DNA of 43,114 nucleotides from Lachnospiraceae bacterium UBA4260 (GCA_002395235.1 DGWK01000012.1:1-43114); one strand, 5' to 3'. Counted from the stretch's first letter, positions 1-8,781 are shown. Made by a program: numbers and translations. The notes: generated by a model from the letters alone, not told the origin.

Positions 1-1530
1 GGCGATGAGATCACTTACGAGATCAGCTATAAGAACTACAAGAACGCAGCCGCAGACGTTGTGATCAAGGATACACTGGATAAGAACGTAGAGTTCGTCA
101 GTGCATCTGATGAAGGAACAGAAGCGGACGGCATTGTAACCTGGACATTTAAGGATGTCGAAGCCGGAGCCGAGGGCAAGGTAACGCTTACCGTGAAGGT
201 ACTGGAAGGCGCACTGAAGTCCAAGGAAGGTCCCGGCAAGGTCGTGAACGGCGGCGACAGCACAACTGTCAAGGTCGGAAACGATCAGGAGTACTCGGTG
301 GAAGTGGTCGAGAACCCTGTTCCTGAGCCTCCTGTGAAGACCGAGGTGACCCCTTATGAGGGAACCGGAGTCCTGGGAGCTGTCAAGGTCGGCGACGAGA
401 TCACCTACGAGATCAGCTACATCAACTACAAGAGCACAGCAGCGAACGTAGTGATCAAGGATACACTGGATAAGAACGTAGAGTTCGTCAGCGCATCCGA
501 CGGCGGCAAAGAGACAGATGGAGTCGTCAACTGGACGATCGAGAACGTAGAGGCAGGGAAAGAGGGCAAGGTAAGCCTGACAGTGAAGGTACTGGAAGGC
601 GCACTTGAGTCCAAGGAAGGTCCCGGCAAGGTCATCAACGGCGGAGACAACACAACAGTCAAGGTCGGCAATGACAATGAATACACCGTGGAGCCTGTCG
701 AGAACCCCGTACCCGAGGAGCCTCACAAGAAGGAGATCACTCCTTATGAGGGAACCGGAGAACTGGGCGCAGTGAAGGTTGGCGATGAGATCACCTACGA
801 GATCAGCTACAAGAACTACAAGGATGAAGCTGCGAACGTAGTGATCAAGGATACGCTGGATCCGAACGTCGAGTTTGTGAGCGCATCGGATGAGGGCGTA
901 CACACCGGTGAAGAAGCCGGCGGAATCGTCAACTGGACGATCGAAAATGTGGAAGCAGGGAAAGAGGGCACAGTGACCCTGACAGTGAAGGTACTGGAAG
1001 GCGCTCTGAAGTCCAAGGAAGGTCCCGGCAAGGTCGTGAACGGCGGCGACAGCACAACTGTCAAGGTCGGAAATGATCAGGAATATTCGGTCGAAGTAGT
1101 CGAGAACCCTGTTCCCGAACCTCCCGTACCGGAAGAGCCTCATAAGAGAGAGATTTCGCCTTATAAGGGGAACGGAACACTTGGTGAAGTCAATGTGGGA
1201 GACGAGATCACCTACGAGATCAGCTACAAGAACTACAAAGATGAAGCGGTTGATGTAGTGATCAAGGACACACTTGATAAGAACGTCGAGTACGTTTCCT
1301 CCTCCGATGGCGGAAAACTTGTAAATGGTGTTGTTATCTGGACGCTTAAGGATGTGGAAGCCGGCAAAGCCGGTAGAGTGACCCTGACAGTGAAAGTACT
1401 GAAAGGTGCGCTTAAATCCAATGGCGGTCCCGGCAAGGTGGTAAATGGCGGACCTTCTGCGACAGTGAAGATCGGCAATGACGATGAAGTATCACTCGAA
1501 ATTGTCGAGAATCCTGTGAAAGAGAAACAG
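1..1530 (+). repeat. Four tandem ~390-bp coding repeats
   Basis: GDEITYEISY coding units start at about 1, 391, 781 and 1198, giving periods of 390, 390 and 417 bp. The third unit is longer because of a few extra residues in its loop and linker (HTGEEAG and PVPEEP). DNA identity between units is very high, for example around 202-300 versus 994-1110, where most differences are silent. The last unit is the most diverged. This pattern suggests recent duplication or gene conversion. Confidence 0.85.
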
Positions 1531-1662
1531 GTTCCTCCGCCGCCTCACAAATCCAGGACCGGAGACAACAACCCGATCGGTTTGCTCCTGCTTCTCATGG
1601 CACTTGCAGGAGGCGGTCTGGCCGCAGTGATTGTGTACAGGCGCAAACAAATCAAGGAATAG
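1..1662 (+). CDS. Repeat-containing cell-surface adhesin, C-terminal part (partial)
   Basis: The reading frame is open from base 1, so the gene starts outside the window and only about 553 C-terminal residues are present. It is built from DUF11/B_ant-repeat-like beta-sandwich units of about 130 residues, each opening with GDEITYEISY and containing VVIKDTLD, VNWTIENVEAGKEG, LTVKVLEGAL and a VENPVPE linker. The end is a wall-sorting-like signal: a KSRTGD box (a variant of LPXTG, lacking the Leu-Pro), a hydrophobic stretch (IGLLLLLMALAGGGLAAVIVY) and a basic RRKQIKE tail. I infer a sortase-anchored stalk or adhesin displayed on the wall. The degenerate box could mean a class-specific sortase. 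No enzymatic domain is visible. Terminators follow the stop. Confidence 0.85.
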   Translation, partial: GDEITYEISYKNYKNAAADVVIKDTLDKNVEFVSASDEGTEADGIVTWTFKDVEAGAEGKVTLTVKVLEGALKSKEGPGKVVNGGDSTTVKVGNDQEYSVEVVENPVPEPPVKTEVTPYEGTGVLGAVKVGDEITYEISYINYKSTAANVVIKDTLDKNVEFVSASDGGKETDGVVNWTIENVEAGKEGKVSLTVKVLEGALESKEGPGKVINGGDNTTVKVGNDNEYTVEPVENPVPEEPHKKEITPYEGTGELGAVKVGDEITYEISYKNYKDEAANVVIKDTLDPNVEFVSASDEGVHTGEEAGGIVNWTIENVEAGKEGTVTLTVKVLEGALKSKEGPGKVVNGGDSTTVKVGNDQEYSVEVVENPVPEPPVPEEPHKREISPYKGNGTLGEVNVGDEITYEISYKNYKDEAVDVVIKDTLDKNVEYVSSSDGGKLVNGVVIWTLKDVEAGKAGRVTLTVKVLKGALKSNGGPGKVVNGGPSATVKIGNDDEVSLEIVENPVKEKQVPPPPHKSRTGDNNPIGLLLLLMALAGGGLAAVIVYRRKQIKE

Positions 1663-1754
1663 GGCTGCTAAAGCACTAATGCGGCTTGCAGCGATGGACG
1701 GAGCCGTCCCGATCACGGAACGGCTCCCCATCAGACACAGGACTCAATAAGAAC

Positions 1755-1789
1755 AAAACCGGGGCTGTCGTAAGACAACCCCGGTTTTT
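1755..1789 (+). terminator. Intrinsic terminator after the surface protein
   Basis: A stem AAACCGGGG-TGTC / GACA-CCCCGGTTT with loop GTAA is followed by TTTTT. A second GC-rich hairpin without a U-tract lies just upstream (GGAGCCGT at 1700-1707 pairing with 1720-1727). Nothing coding was seen between 1663 and 1940. Confidence 0.85.
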
Positions 1790-1940
1790 CTCGATTATCG
1801 AAACGGCGCGTAAAGCCCCGGCCGACGATAGTCGTCCGTGGGGTACATCACGGATTGCTGCTAAATTACCCTCCTACTGATCGATAATACACGATATAAT
1901 AAACAATATAAGGTTGTCTGTATTAGAGAAAGGAGCCGTC

Positions 1941-3656
1941 ATGTCCGACTACAATAAACGACCGACCTTGCGTGTCGAAAACAGCACAGGAAGGGTATTC
2001 AGAGGCCGCCGTGAGATCCTTGACTGTCTGCGGGAGGAGCTGTCCGGCGAAAGCAGGACGTTGATTGCGGAGACTTATCCCGGCGTTTCAGAGGACAATA
2101 TGCGCCGACTTCTTGAGGAGCTGGAGCCAGATCTTATGATCTGCGCAAGAGATATTCTGAGAGATGAAGCAGAAATGAAGATCCTGCTCGACAACATCCT
2201 GACGGAAGATCGCGTCTTCGGGCGGATGTACAGCGGCGAGCTGACCGATTTTGTGAATCCCATAAAGGTAAGTTATCTCAGAGACAAGATAAAAGGTACC
2301 AATGGGAAAGTCGCTGTCTACGGCTTTGGCGCCTCCCTTCTCGCTGACGAGGGGCTGTGCATTTTCGCTGATCTGAGCCGCTGGGAGATCCAGCTGCGCT
2401 ATCGCGCGGGAATGTCCTGCTATTTTACGGATGATCCGGATGAGGATATCCTGAGAAAATTCAAGCAGGGCTATTTTCTGGAGTGGCGCATCGCGGACAA
2501 GTGGAAGATGCCTCTCATGGACAAGATGCGGTATTTCATAGACGCAAACAGGGACGACGATTACGTCATGATCCGAAAGGATCTCTTTGACGAGGCACTG
2601 CAGAAAGAGGTTTCGGGGCCCTTCCGGGTTGTGCCCTATTTTGACCCGGGCATCTGGGGCGGCCAGTGGATGAAGAAGGTCTGCGGACTGGATCCTGAGG
2701 CGGACAATTACGCCTGGAGCTTCGATGGCGTGCCGGAGGAGAACAGCATATGCTTTGACTTTGACGGGACCGTCCTGGAGATGCCGGCCATGAATCTGAT
2801 CCTCCGCCACCCGAAGGAACTTCTGGGTAAAAAAGTGTACGCCCGGTTCGGCGCCGAGTTCCCGATCAGGTTCGATTTCCTGGATACGATCGGAGGGCAG
2901 AACCTGTCCCTGCAGGTCCATCCGACCACCGACTACATCCACCGCAATTTCGGAATGGCTTACACCCAGGACGAGAGCTACTATATTCTGGACGCGGAAG
3001 AAGGCGCCTGCGTTTATCTGGGACTGAAGGAAGGAGTCCGCATCGAGGACATGATCGCGGAGCTGGAAGCGGCGCAGCAGGGCGGCGCGCCTTTTGACGC
3101 GGAGAAGTTCATTAATAAGATTCCCGCCAAAAAACACGATCATTTTCTGATCCCGGCAGGCACTATTCACTGTTCGGGGAGCGGTGCCATGGTCCTGGAG
3201 ATCAGCGCGACGCCCTATATCTTTACCTTCAAGCTCTGGGATTGGGGGCGTCTCGGCCTGGACGGCAAGCCCAGACCGATCAACATCAGCCGCGGAGAGA
3301 AGGTCATACAGGAGCGGCGGACAGACTGGGTCATGGAGAACCTGGTGAGCCCTGTTCATACAGTGACCGAAAACGAGCATTATCTGGAAGAACATACCGG
3401 GCTTCATGAGCTTGAGTTCATAGAGACCAGGCGCTTTACGGTGCGTGACAGCGCAGAACTTGACTGCCATGAGAGCGTTAATGTGCTGAATCTGGTCGAA
3501 GGCGGCAGATGCCTTGTTGAGAGTGTGGACGGGAGCTTTGAGCCCTATGAAGTCCATTACGCGGAGACCTTTATTGTGCCGGAATGTGTGGGAAAATACA
3601 GGTTGAGGGCGGTCTCAGGGCCGGTCAAGGTCATGCAGGCCTATGTGAGGAACTGA
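1941..3656 (+). CDS. manA: Class I mannose-6-phosphate isomerase with extra N-terminal domain
   Basis: It should interconvert mannose-6-phosphate and fructose-6-phosphate in the cytoplasm. The C-terminal half (about residues 235-571) is a type I PMI cupin: YFDPGIWGGQWM, the metal-binding LSLQVHP motif (Q325, H327), DESYY (E345) and IPAGTIHCSG (H410). The first ~235 residues are a separate region of unknown function, which makes the protein (571 aa) much longer than a simple ~315-residue PMI. The ATG at 1941 is chosen over an upstream in-frame TTG (1914) because AAAGGAG sits 5 nt before it. A TATAAT at 1895-1900 is a possible -10 box with no clear -35. It appears to be transcribed alone. Confidence 0.85.
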   Translation: MSDYNKRPTLRVENSTGRVFRGRREILDCLREELSGESRTLIAETYPGVSEDNMRRLLEELEPDLMICARDILRDEAEMKILLDNILTEDRVFGRMYSGELTDFVNPIKVSYLRDKIKGTNGKVAVYGFGASLLADEGLCIFADLSRWEIQLRYRAGMSCYFTDDPDEDILRKFKQGYFLEWRIADKWKMPLMDKMRYFIDANRDDDYVMIRKDLFDEALQKEVSGPFRVVPYFDPGIWGGQWMKKVCGLDPEADNYAWSFDGVPEENSICFDFDGTVLEMPAMNLILRHPKELLGKKVYARFGAEFPIRFDFLDTIGGQNLSLQVHPTTDYIHRNFGMAYTQDESYYILDAEEGACVYLGLKEGVRIEDMIAELEAAQQGGAPFDAEKFINKIPAKKHDHFLIPAGTIHCSGSGAMVLEISATPYIFTFKLWDWGRLGLDGKPRPINISRGEKVIQERRTDWVMENLVSPVHTVTENEHYLEEHTGLHELEFIETRRFTVRDSAELDCHESVNVLNLVEGGRCLVESVDGSFEPYEVHYAETFIVPECVGKYRLRAVSGPVKVMQAYVRN

Positions 3657-3723
3657 GGGCAGCATCAGTAAGAAGACGGCATAAAAATCAGAAATACGCA
3701 GCTGCTTGTTAGCGACCTTCGTG

Positions 3724-3752
3724 TTTACAAAAGTATAAAAATTTGATAAAAT
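3724..3752 (+). promoter_or_regulatory. Promoter of beta-glucoside module 1
   Basis: TTTACA (3724-3729), a 17-bp spacer and TAAAAT (3747-3752) precede the antiterminator target site. Confidence 0.65.
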
Positions 3753-3761
3753 TTTTCCATA

Positions 3762-3848
3762 GTGATTTGTGACTGGTCAAGCAGGCAAGGCTCACACAGG
3801 TTTGATAGCTGTATCAAACGATTATTGGTGTGCCTTGCTTGCTTTTTT
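3762..3848 (+). promoter_or_regulatory. RAT antiterminator site overlapping an intrinsic terminator
   Basis: GTGATTTGTGACTG followed by GCAGGCAAGGC matches the ribonucleic antiterminator (RAT) targets of LicT/BglG proteins. The 3' half of the RAT (AAGCAGGCAAGGC) is also the left arm of a terminator whose right arm is GCCTTGCTTGCTT followed by TTTT. A second small hairpin, GTTTGATA/TATCAAAC, sits in between. RAT binding and terminator folding are mutually exclusive, the standard design for PTS-controlled antitermination. The downstream antiterminator gene would therefore control itself and the operon. Confidence 0.85.
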
Positions 3849-3884
3849 AATTGATTGAATATTATTGATATAACGGATGAGAAA

Positions 3885-4808
3885 ATGGGGATTGAGAAGA
3901 CATTGTCGGACGAAGAGAAGCTTACAGTAATTAAGGCATTAAATAATAACATGGTTCTTGTGAGAGATTCCGCCGGTCTTGAAAGGATCTGCCAGGGAAA
4001 AGGGATAGGATTTCAGAAGCGGAGCGGGGACAAGATCGCCCGGTCTTTGGTGGAACGAAGCTATATTCCGGAAAATGAACTTGACAGGCGCCATTTCCAG
4101 CAGCTGTTTTCAGAAATACCGGATGAGTACTGGGAAATCGCGGAGAAGGTCGTCGATTACGGCAGGGAACGATACAAGATCAAAGTATCGGACAGAGTGA
4201 TTCTCCCGCTTTGTGATCATATGGCCGGCAGCGTCGAGAGATATAAGAAGGGAACGACTTTAGCGAATCCCATGCTCTGGGACATCAAGAGGGTCTATGC
4301 CGATGAATTCCAGATCGGAAAGTATGCCCTTGAAATATTGGAAGAGCGGTTCGGTGTGAAGATGAAGGAGGATGAGGCGGCTTTTTTGGCTTATCATTTC
4401 GTGAATGCAGAGCTGGGGTCACTTCCTAATGTCTCTCCGGATTCCATGGCGAAGCTGATCGGCAATGTATTGGATATTGTTCAGGAGTCATTTCAGGTCA
4501 CGCTGAACGATGAGGATTGGAATTACCAGCGTTTTGTGACACACCTCAAGTTCTTTGCTGCCAGGATCGTGTAGCGCGACGGTTATCAGGACGAGGCCGA
4601 TGACGAGCTCTTTGAAGAATTGTCGGAGCGGTATAAGCCCGTGCGCAATTGTGTGGACCGGATCGCGGACTATATTTTGATTAACTACCATTATGACCTG
4701 AGTATGGACGAGAGGCTGTATCTACTTATTCATATACAGAGAGTCACAAAGCGGTATGTCAGGAAAAAGAAACCTGCAGAGCACAGGGAGACGGAGGGAG
4801 AAGAGTAA
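3885..4808 (+). pseudogene. licT: LicT/BglG-family antiterminator interrupted by in-frame TAG
   Basis: This is a BglG-family RNA-binding antiterminator: CAT domain (LTVIKALNNNMVLV..GKGIGFQKRSGDKI), PRD1 (DHMAGSVER, AYHFVNAEL) and PRD2. A TAG at 4572-4574 (codon 230) stops translation ten codons after the first PRD2 histidine (VTHLKFFAARIV). The same frame continues without further stops as RDGYQDEADDELFEELSERY to LLIHIQRV, the rest of PRD2 with its second conserved histidine. A single base change therefore explains the split. The start is uncertain: ATG 3885 has only a weak ribosome site, and TTG 3855 or TTG 3903 are alternatives. The truncated 229-residue product keeps CAT and PRD1, so it could still bind the upstream RAT, perhaps without normal PTS control. 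Alternatives are a base-call error or nonsense suppression. Confidence 0.85.
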
Positions 4809-4931
4809 TCATTCAGACTGTAAGGGGATGAATATTACATATTAACTATTTAATCAAGCAGTGTTTTGAGGCCGGTCTTACATAAGGGGATGACGGGAAA
4901 GGACTGCAGCCATGAAAGAAAGGGGAAAAAT

Positions 4932-6848
4932 ATGGCATTGGATTATGTATCCACCTCGAAACAGATCATCGAGGCAGTCGGCGGCGCCGACAACATCGCG
5001 ACCGCCACACATTGCATGACGCGTCTTCGTCTGGTCCTCAACGACGAGAGCAAGGCGGATGACGCCAAAGTCAACAAGATCAAGGGCGTCAAGTCCGTGA
5101 TCAAGCAGGGCGGCCAGTATCAGGTCGTCATCGGAAACGAGGTATCCAACCTCTTCAAAGAATTTGAGAAAATGGGGAATTTCTCCGAGTCCGGAAACGC
5201 GGCGCCTGTGAAGGCGGAAGGCAATATCGTGCAGAGACTGATGGGATTTGTCGCAGGCTGTATGACACCGCTCCTGCCGGCAATGCTTGGAACAGGTATG
5301 GTAAAGGTTCTGCTTACACTTCTGACCACCTTCGGTCTGATGAGCAGCACGGGCCCTACCTACATTTTCCTGTACGGCATGGCGGACAGCTTCTTCTATT
5401 TCCTGCCGATCTTCCTGGCTGTGCAGATCGCGAAGAAGACCAACCACACAGTACCGCTGTTCATGGTCATCGGCGCTATGCTTTGCTACCCTGATATCAT
5501 CAACCTGCTCGGCGGAGCTGTCGAGGGAGCACCTATGGGTGTGATCTTCGGCATGTCCAACACGTATATTTTCGGATTCATTCCGGTTATCTCCGCCAGC
5601 TACACATCGTCCGTCCTTCCCATCCTTCTCATGACTCCCGTCATGTGCTGGGCGGAGGACTTCGCCGACAAGGTATCGCCCAACGTGCTCAAGGCTTTCC
5701 TTAAGCCCATGATCTTCCTTCTGATCTGCACGCCCGTTGCTTTCTGCGTACTGGGCCCGATCGGAAACATTCTCGGTAATATCATGTCCGGCGTCTTCTC
5801 GGCTATGTACAACTTCGTACCTTGGCTGACAGTCGGTATTCTGTCCGCAGCTATGCCTTTCATCGTCATGACCGGTATGCACTATGCTCTGATCCCGCTG
5901 TGCATGAACAATTTGGCTACGCTCGGCTATGATGTCATCGTCCTTGTTACCATGTTCTGCTCCAATATCGCACAGGGCGGCGCTTCCCTCGGTGTTGCCG
6001 TTAAGACGAAGGATATGGAGACCAAGTCGGAAGGTATCGCCTGCGGTATCTCCGCAATCGTGGCAGGTGTCACGGAACCCGCTATGTACGGAATTAACCT
6101 CCGCTACGGCAAGCCCATGATCGGTGCGGTAGCCGGCGCGGGCGCAGCAGGACTGATCGCCGGTATCTTCGGCGTCAAGGGCTACACCATGGGCGGTTCT
6201 CCTTCCATCCTGTCCCTGATCCAGTTCATCGGCGGCGAGAGCCCCATGCGCGGCGTGATCTTCGGCGCGGTCGCAGCGGCCGTTTCCATCGGCCTTTCCT
6301 TCTTCCTCACCACAATCCTCTACAAAGATGAGGTTAAGGAAGAAGAACCTGCAGAGGCTGAAGCACAGCCCGAAGAAGAGAAGAAGCCTCTGGTAGAAAA
6401 GATCGAGATTTCTTCCCCCATGACCGGCAAGGTCCTGGACATCGAGAAGGTTCCGGATGAGGTCTTCTCCTCCGGCGCTCTGGGCCAGGGTGTTGCGATC
6501 CTTCCCACAGACGGCAAGGTAGTCGCTCCTGCAGACGGCACAGTTTCCAACCTTATGGATACAAAGCACGCCGTAGCTCTTACGACAGACAGCGGCTGCG
6601 AGATCCTGATCCATGTCGGCCTTGACACCGTGCAGCTGGAAGGCAAGCCCTTCGAGTATCACGTGACGGAAGGCCAGAAAGTGAAGAAGGGCGACCTTCT
6701 TCTGACGGCAGACCTCAAGATGATCACAGACGCCGGCTATAAGATCCATACGCCTGTGCTTGTGACCAATTCGGACGACTACGTATCTGTCAAAATAGCG
6801 GAGACCACCAATATTAAGGCAGGCGACGAGCTCATGACAATTTGTTAA
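4932..6848 (+). CDS. bglF: PTS beta-glucoside permease EIIBCA (module 1)
   Basis: It imports and phosphorylates a beta-glucoside across the membrane using phosphate from HPr. The domain order is EIIB (residues 1-~85, phosphocysteine C28 in THCMTRLRL), EIIC (~100-465, about ten membrane segments, TGMHYALIPL and GVTEPAMYGI motifs), a Glu-rich linker, then EIIA (~490-638, phosphohistidine H561 in ILIHVGLDT). At 638 residues it is full length. ATG 4932 is preferred over an earlier in-frame ATG at 4866 because AAAGAAAGGGG precedes it and the MALDYVSTSKQII start matches the family. It shares the operon with the antiterminator and a phospho-beta-glucosidase starting 19 nt after its stop. Substrate cannot be read from sequence. 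Confidence 0.95.
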   Translation: MALDYVSTSKQIIEAVGGADNIATATHCMTRLRLVLNDESKADDAKVNKIKGVKSVIKQGGQYQVVIGNEVSNLFKEFEKMGNFSESGNAAPVKAEGNIVQRLMGFVAGCMTPLLPAMLGTGMVKVLLTLLTTFGLMSSTGPTYIFLYGMADSFFYFLPIFLAVQIAKKTNHTVPLFMVIGAMLCYPDIINLLGGAVEGAPMGVIFGMSNTYIFGFIPVISASYTSSVLPILLMTPVMCWAEDFADKVSPNVLKAFLKPMIFLLICTPVAFCVLGPIGNILGNIMSGVFSAMYNFVPWLTVGILSAAMPFIVMTGMHYALIPLCMNNLATLGYDVIVLVTMFCSNIAQGGASLGVAVKTKDMETKSEGIACGISAIVAGVTEPAMYGINLRYGKPMIGAVAGAGAAGLIAGIFGVKGYTMGGSPSILSLIQFIGGESPMRGVIFGAVAAAVSIGLSFFLTTILYKDEVKEEEPAEAEAQPEEEKKPLVEKIEISSPMTGKVLDIEKVPDEVFSSGALGQGVAILPTDGKVVAPADGTVSNLMDTKHAVALTTDSGCEILIHVGLDTVQLEGKPFEYHVTEGQKVKKGDLLLTADLKMITDAGYKIHTPVLVTNSDDYVSVKIAETTNIKAGDELMTIC

Positions 6849-6867
6849 TAAAAAAGGGGGTTTTCAA

Positions 6868-8307
6868 TTGGCAATACTTAGAGATGATTTTCTGTGGGGC
6901 GGCGCGGTAGCTGCCAACCAGTTTGAAGGCGCATGGAATGTGGATGGGAAAGGTCCGTCCGTATCCGATATGTGCACCAACGGAAGCCATAAGGTGCCCA
7001 AGAGGGTGACAAGAACTATTTTGCCCGATACGCTTTATCCCTCTCATGAAGCGATCGATTTCTATCACCACTACGAGGAAGATATTGCGCTGTTCGCGGA
7101 GATGGGATTCAAGTGCTTCCGCACTTCCATCAACTGGACGCGCATCTTCCCGACGGGCATGGAAGAGGAGCCCAACGAGAAGGGGCTGGAATTCTACGAC
7201 AGGGTATTCGACTGCTGCAAAAAATACGGCATCGAGCCTCTTGTGACCATTTCCCACTATGAGCTGCCTTTTGCTCTCGTTGAGAAATACAACGGCTGGG
7301 AAGGCCGCGAGCTGATCGAACTGTTCGAAAGATACTGCCACGTGATCTTTGAGAGATACCGGGGCAAGGTCAAATACTGGCTGACTTTCAATGAGATTAA
7401 CGCAGGAACCATGCCCATGGGCACGATCCTGTCGACAGGTACATTCAGGGGCTATGAGGGCCCTATCACTGAGGTGCCGGACAAGCCGCAGGAGAGATTC
7501 CAGGCGCTGCACCACCAGTTCGTGGCAAGTGCCAAGGTCGTCAAGTACGCGCATGAGCACTATCCGGAGTACAAGATGGGCAACATGATCTGCTTCATCC
7601 TGTCCTATCCGCTGACCTGCAATCCGGACGATATCGTCAAGAACCAGGAGCAGATGAGAGAGTGCAACTGGTACTGCTCGGATGTCATGGTGCGCGGCGA
7701 GTATCCCGCCTACGCAAAGCGCCTCTGGGAGAGAAAGGGTATCAGCATTAAGATGGAGGAAGGAGACGCGGACATCCTTCGCGAAGGAACCGTCGATTTC
7801 TACACCTTCAGCTACTACATGTCCAACTGCATCACGGTGGATCCGAAGGCGGAAGCCACTGAAGGCAACATCGGAGCAGGTTTCAAGAATCCTTATCTGG
7901 AAGCGTCCGACTGGGGCTGGCAGATCGACCCCAAGGGACTTCGTTTTGCGCTGAACGAGATCTACGACCGCTATCGCATCCCGCTTATGGTTGTGGAAAA
8001 CGGCCTGGGCGCGTATGATGAAAAGGGCGAGGACGGCATCGTGCATGACACGTATCGCATCGACTATCTGCGCAAGCACATCGAGCAGATGAAGGAAGCA
8101 GTAAAGGACGGCGTAGATCTCATGGGCTACACGCCTTGGGGCTGCATTGACCTGGTATCCGCTTCTACCGGTGAGATGGCCAAGAGATACGGCTTTATCT
8201 ATGTCAATAAGTTTGACGACGGAACCGGCGATCTGTCCCGTGAGAAGAAGGAATCTTTTGACTGGTACAAGAAAGTAATTGCCAGCAACGGAGAAGAACT
8301 GGCATAA
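6868..8307 (+). CDS. bglA: 6-phospho-beta-glucosidase, GH1 (module 1)
   Basis: It hydrolyses the phosphorylated beta-glucoside delivered by the adjacent PTS permease to glucose-6-phosphate plus aglycone, in the cytoplasm. GH1 hallmarks are FLWGGAVAANQFEGA near the N-terminus, the acid/base E176 in LTFNEIN and the nucleophile E377 in VVENGLGA. The phosphate-site segment STGEMAKRYGFIYVNK is typical of 6-phospho rather than plain beta-glucosidases. The start is an unusual TTG at 6868, supported by AAAAAGGGGG seven bases upstream and by alignment with the N-termini of the two paralogues. It is 479 residues, normal for the family. The order antiterminator, permease, glucosidase is the classical bgl arrangement. 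Confidence 0.95.
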   Translation: MAILRDDFLWGGAVAANQFEGAWNVDGKGPSVSDMCTNGSHKVPKRVTRTILPDTLYPSHEAIDFYHHYEEDIALFAEMGFKCFRTSINWTRIFPTGMEEEPNEKGLEFYDRVFDCCKKYGIEPLVTISHYELPFALVEKYNGWEGRELIELFERYCHVIFERYRGKVKYWLTFNEINAGTMPMGTILSTGTFRGYEGPITEVPDKPQERFQALHHQFVASAKVVKYAHEHYPEYKMGNMICFILSYPLTCNPDDIVKNQEQMRECNWYCSDVMVRGEYPAYAKRLWERKGISIKMEEGDADILREGTVDFYTFSYYMSNCITVDPKAEATEGNIGAGFKNPYLEASDWGWQIDPKGLRFALNEIYDRYRIPLMVVENGLGAYDEKGEDGIVHDTYRIDYLRKHIEQMKEAVKDGVDLMGYTPWGCIDLVSASTGEMAKRYGFIYVNKFDDGTGDLSREKKESFDWYKKVIASNGEELA

Positions 8308-8349
8308 CAAGCGGTATCAGGAAAACAGGCATGTAAAAAAGGAGGCATC

Positions 8350-8682
8350 ATGAGCATTGTAGTTAATCTTCGTTACACAGGCGTAAACGGGAATGCAGCG
8401 AAGTTTGCGCAGGAAATGGAAGCAAGCGGAACGGCGGACCTGATCCGCGCGGAGGACGGAAATCTTCGCTATGAATACTACGTTCCGATGAACGATCCGG
8501 AGACTGTGCTTTTGATCGATGCGTGGAAAGACCAGGAAGCGATCGACAAGCATCACGCATCGCCCATGATGCAGACAATCGCTTCTCTGCGCGAGAAATA
8601 TGACCTGCATATGACAGCGGAGAGATACATCTCCGATGACGCGGGCTTCTCGGCGCATGACAGCAGCTTTATCAGAAACTAA
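8350..8682 (+). CDS. ABM-domain putative quinol monooxygenase
   Basis: This 110-residue protein has the antibiotic-biosynthesis-monooxygenase ferredoxin-like fold: MSIVVNLRYTG, a central EDGNLRYEYYVPMNDPETVLLIDAWKDQEAIDKHHAS and a C-terminal helix. The W-K-D-x-x-A-x-x-x-H segment is the usual ABM signature, also found in YgiN-type quinol monooxygenases. A good AAGGAGG site lies just before the ATG and the gene starts 42 nt after the glucosidase stop, so it is probably cotranscribed. I infer it handles an aromatic or quinol aglycone released by the glucosidase (arbutin would be an example), but ABM proteins are functionally diverse and a signalling-molecule or heme-related role is possible. 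Confidence 0.75.
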   Translation: MSIVVNLRYTGVNGNAAKFAQEMEASGTADLIRAEDGNLRYEYYVPMNDPETVLLIDAWKDQEAIDKHHASPMMQTIASLREKYDLHMTAERYISDDAGFSAHDSSFIRN

Positions 8683-8709
8683 GGTCTTTTAGGGGGATTT
8701 TAGGGTTTT

Positions 8710-8746
8710 GGAGAAGCGCCTTCCTGTGAAGGGGGGGCGCTTCTCC
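8710..8746 (+). terminator. GC-rich hairpin between ABM and HAD genes
   Basis: GGAGAAGCGCC (8710-8720) pairs perfectly with GGCGCTTCTCC (8736-8746). There is no U-tract, so it may only attenuate transcription or stabilise the upstream mRNA. Confidence 0.5.
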
Positions 8747-8748
8747 CT

Positions 8749-8781
8749 GTTCAAGGAGATAATGTTCAAGGAGAGATAATG
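8749..8781 (+). promoter_or_regulatory. Duplicated ribosome-site/start unit creating a 5-codon mini-ORF
   Basis: GTTCAAGGAGATAATG is followed at once by GTTCAAGGAGAGATAATG (the G of the first ATG is the first base of the second unit). The first ATG (8762) opens ATG-TTC-AAG-GAG-AGA-TAA, whose stop overlaps the real HAD start as TAATG. The mini-ORF could couple or tune translation of the HAD gene. Confidence 0.6.

Noticed and set aside
1686..1880. 64-residue frame after the surface protein
   Set aside because: It runs through the terminator, lacks a ribosome site and has no recognisable sequence.
4572..4574. TAG read as pyrrolysine or reassigned codon
   Set aside because: Other genes here end in TAG, no pyrrolysine genes are seen, and the family does not carry an unusual residue at this place.
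4809..4931. Second RAT site before the module 1 permease
   Set aside because: No RAT-like sequence or terminator is present; the permease relies on the site at 3762-3848.
4878..6749. 623-residue open frame on the minus strand
   Set aside because: It is the antisense of the module 1 permease; the + frame has all EIIBCA motifs, and the reverse frame is His/Asp-rich with no family features. Similar antisense frames over the GH1, glycyl-radical and isomerase genes were rejected for the same reason.
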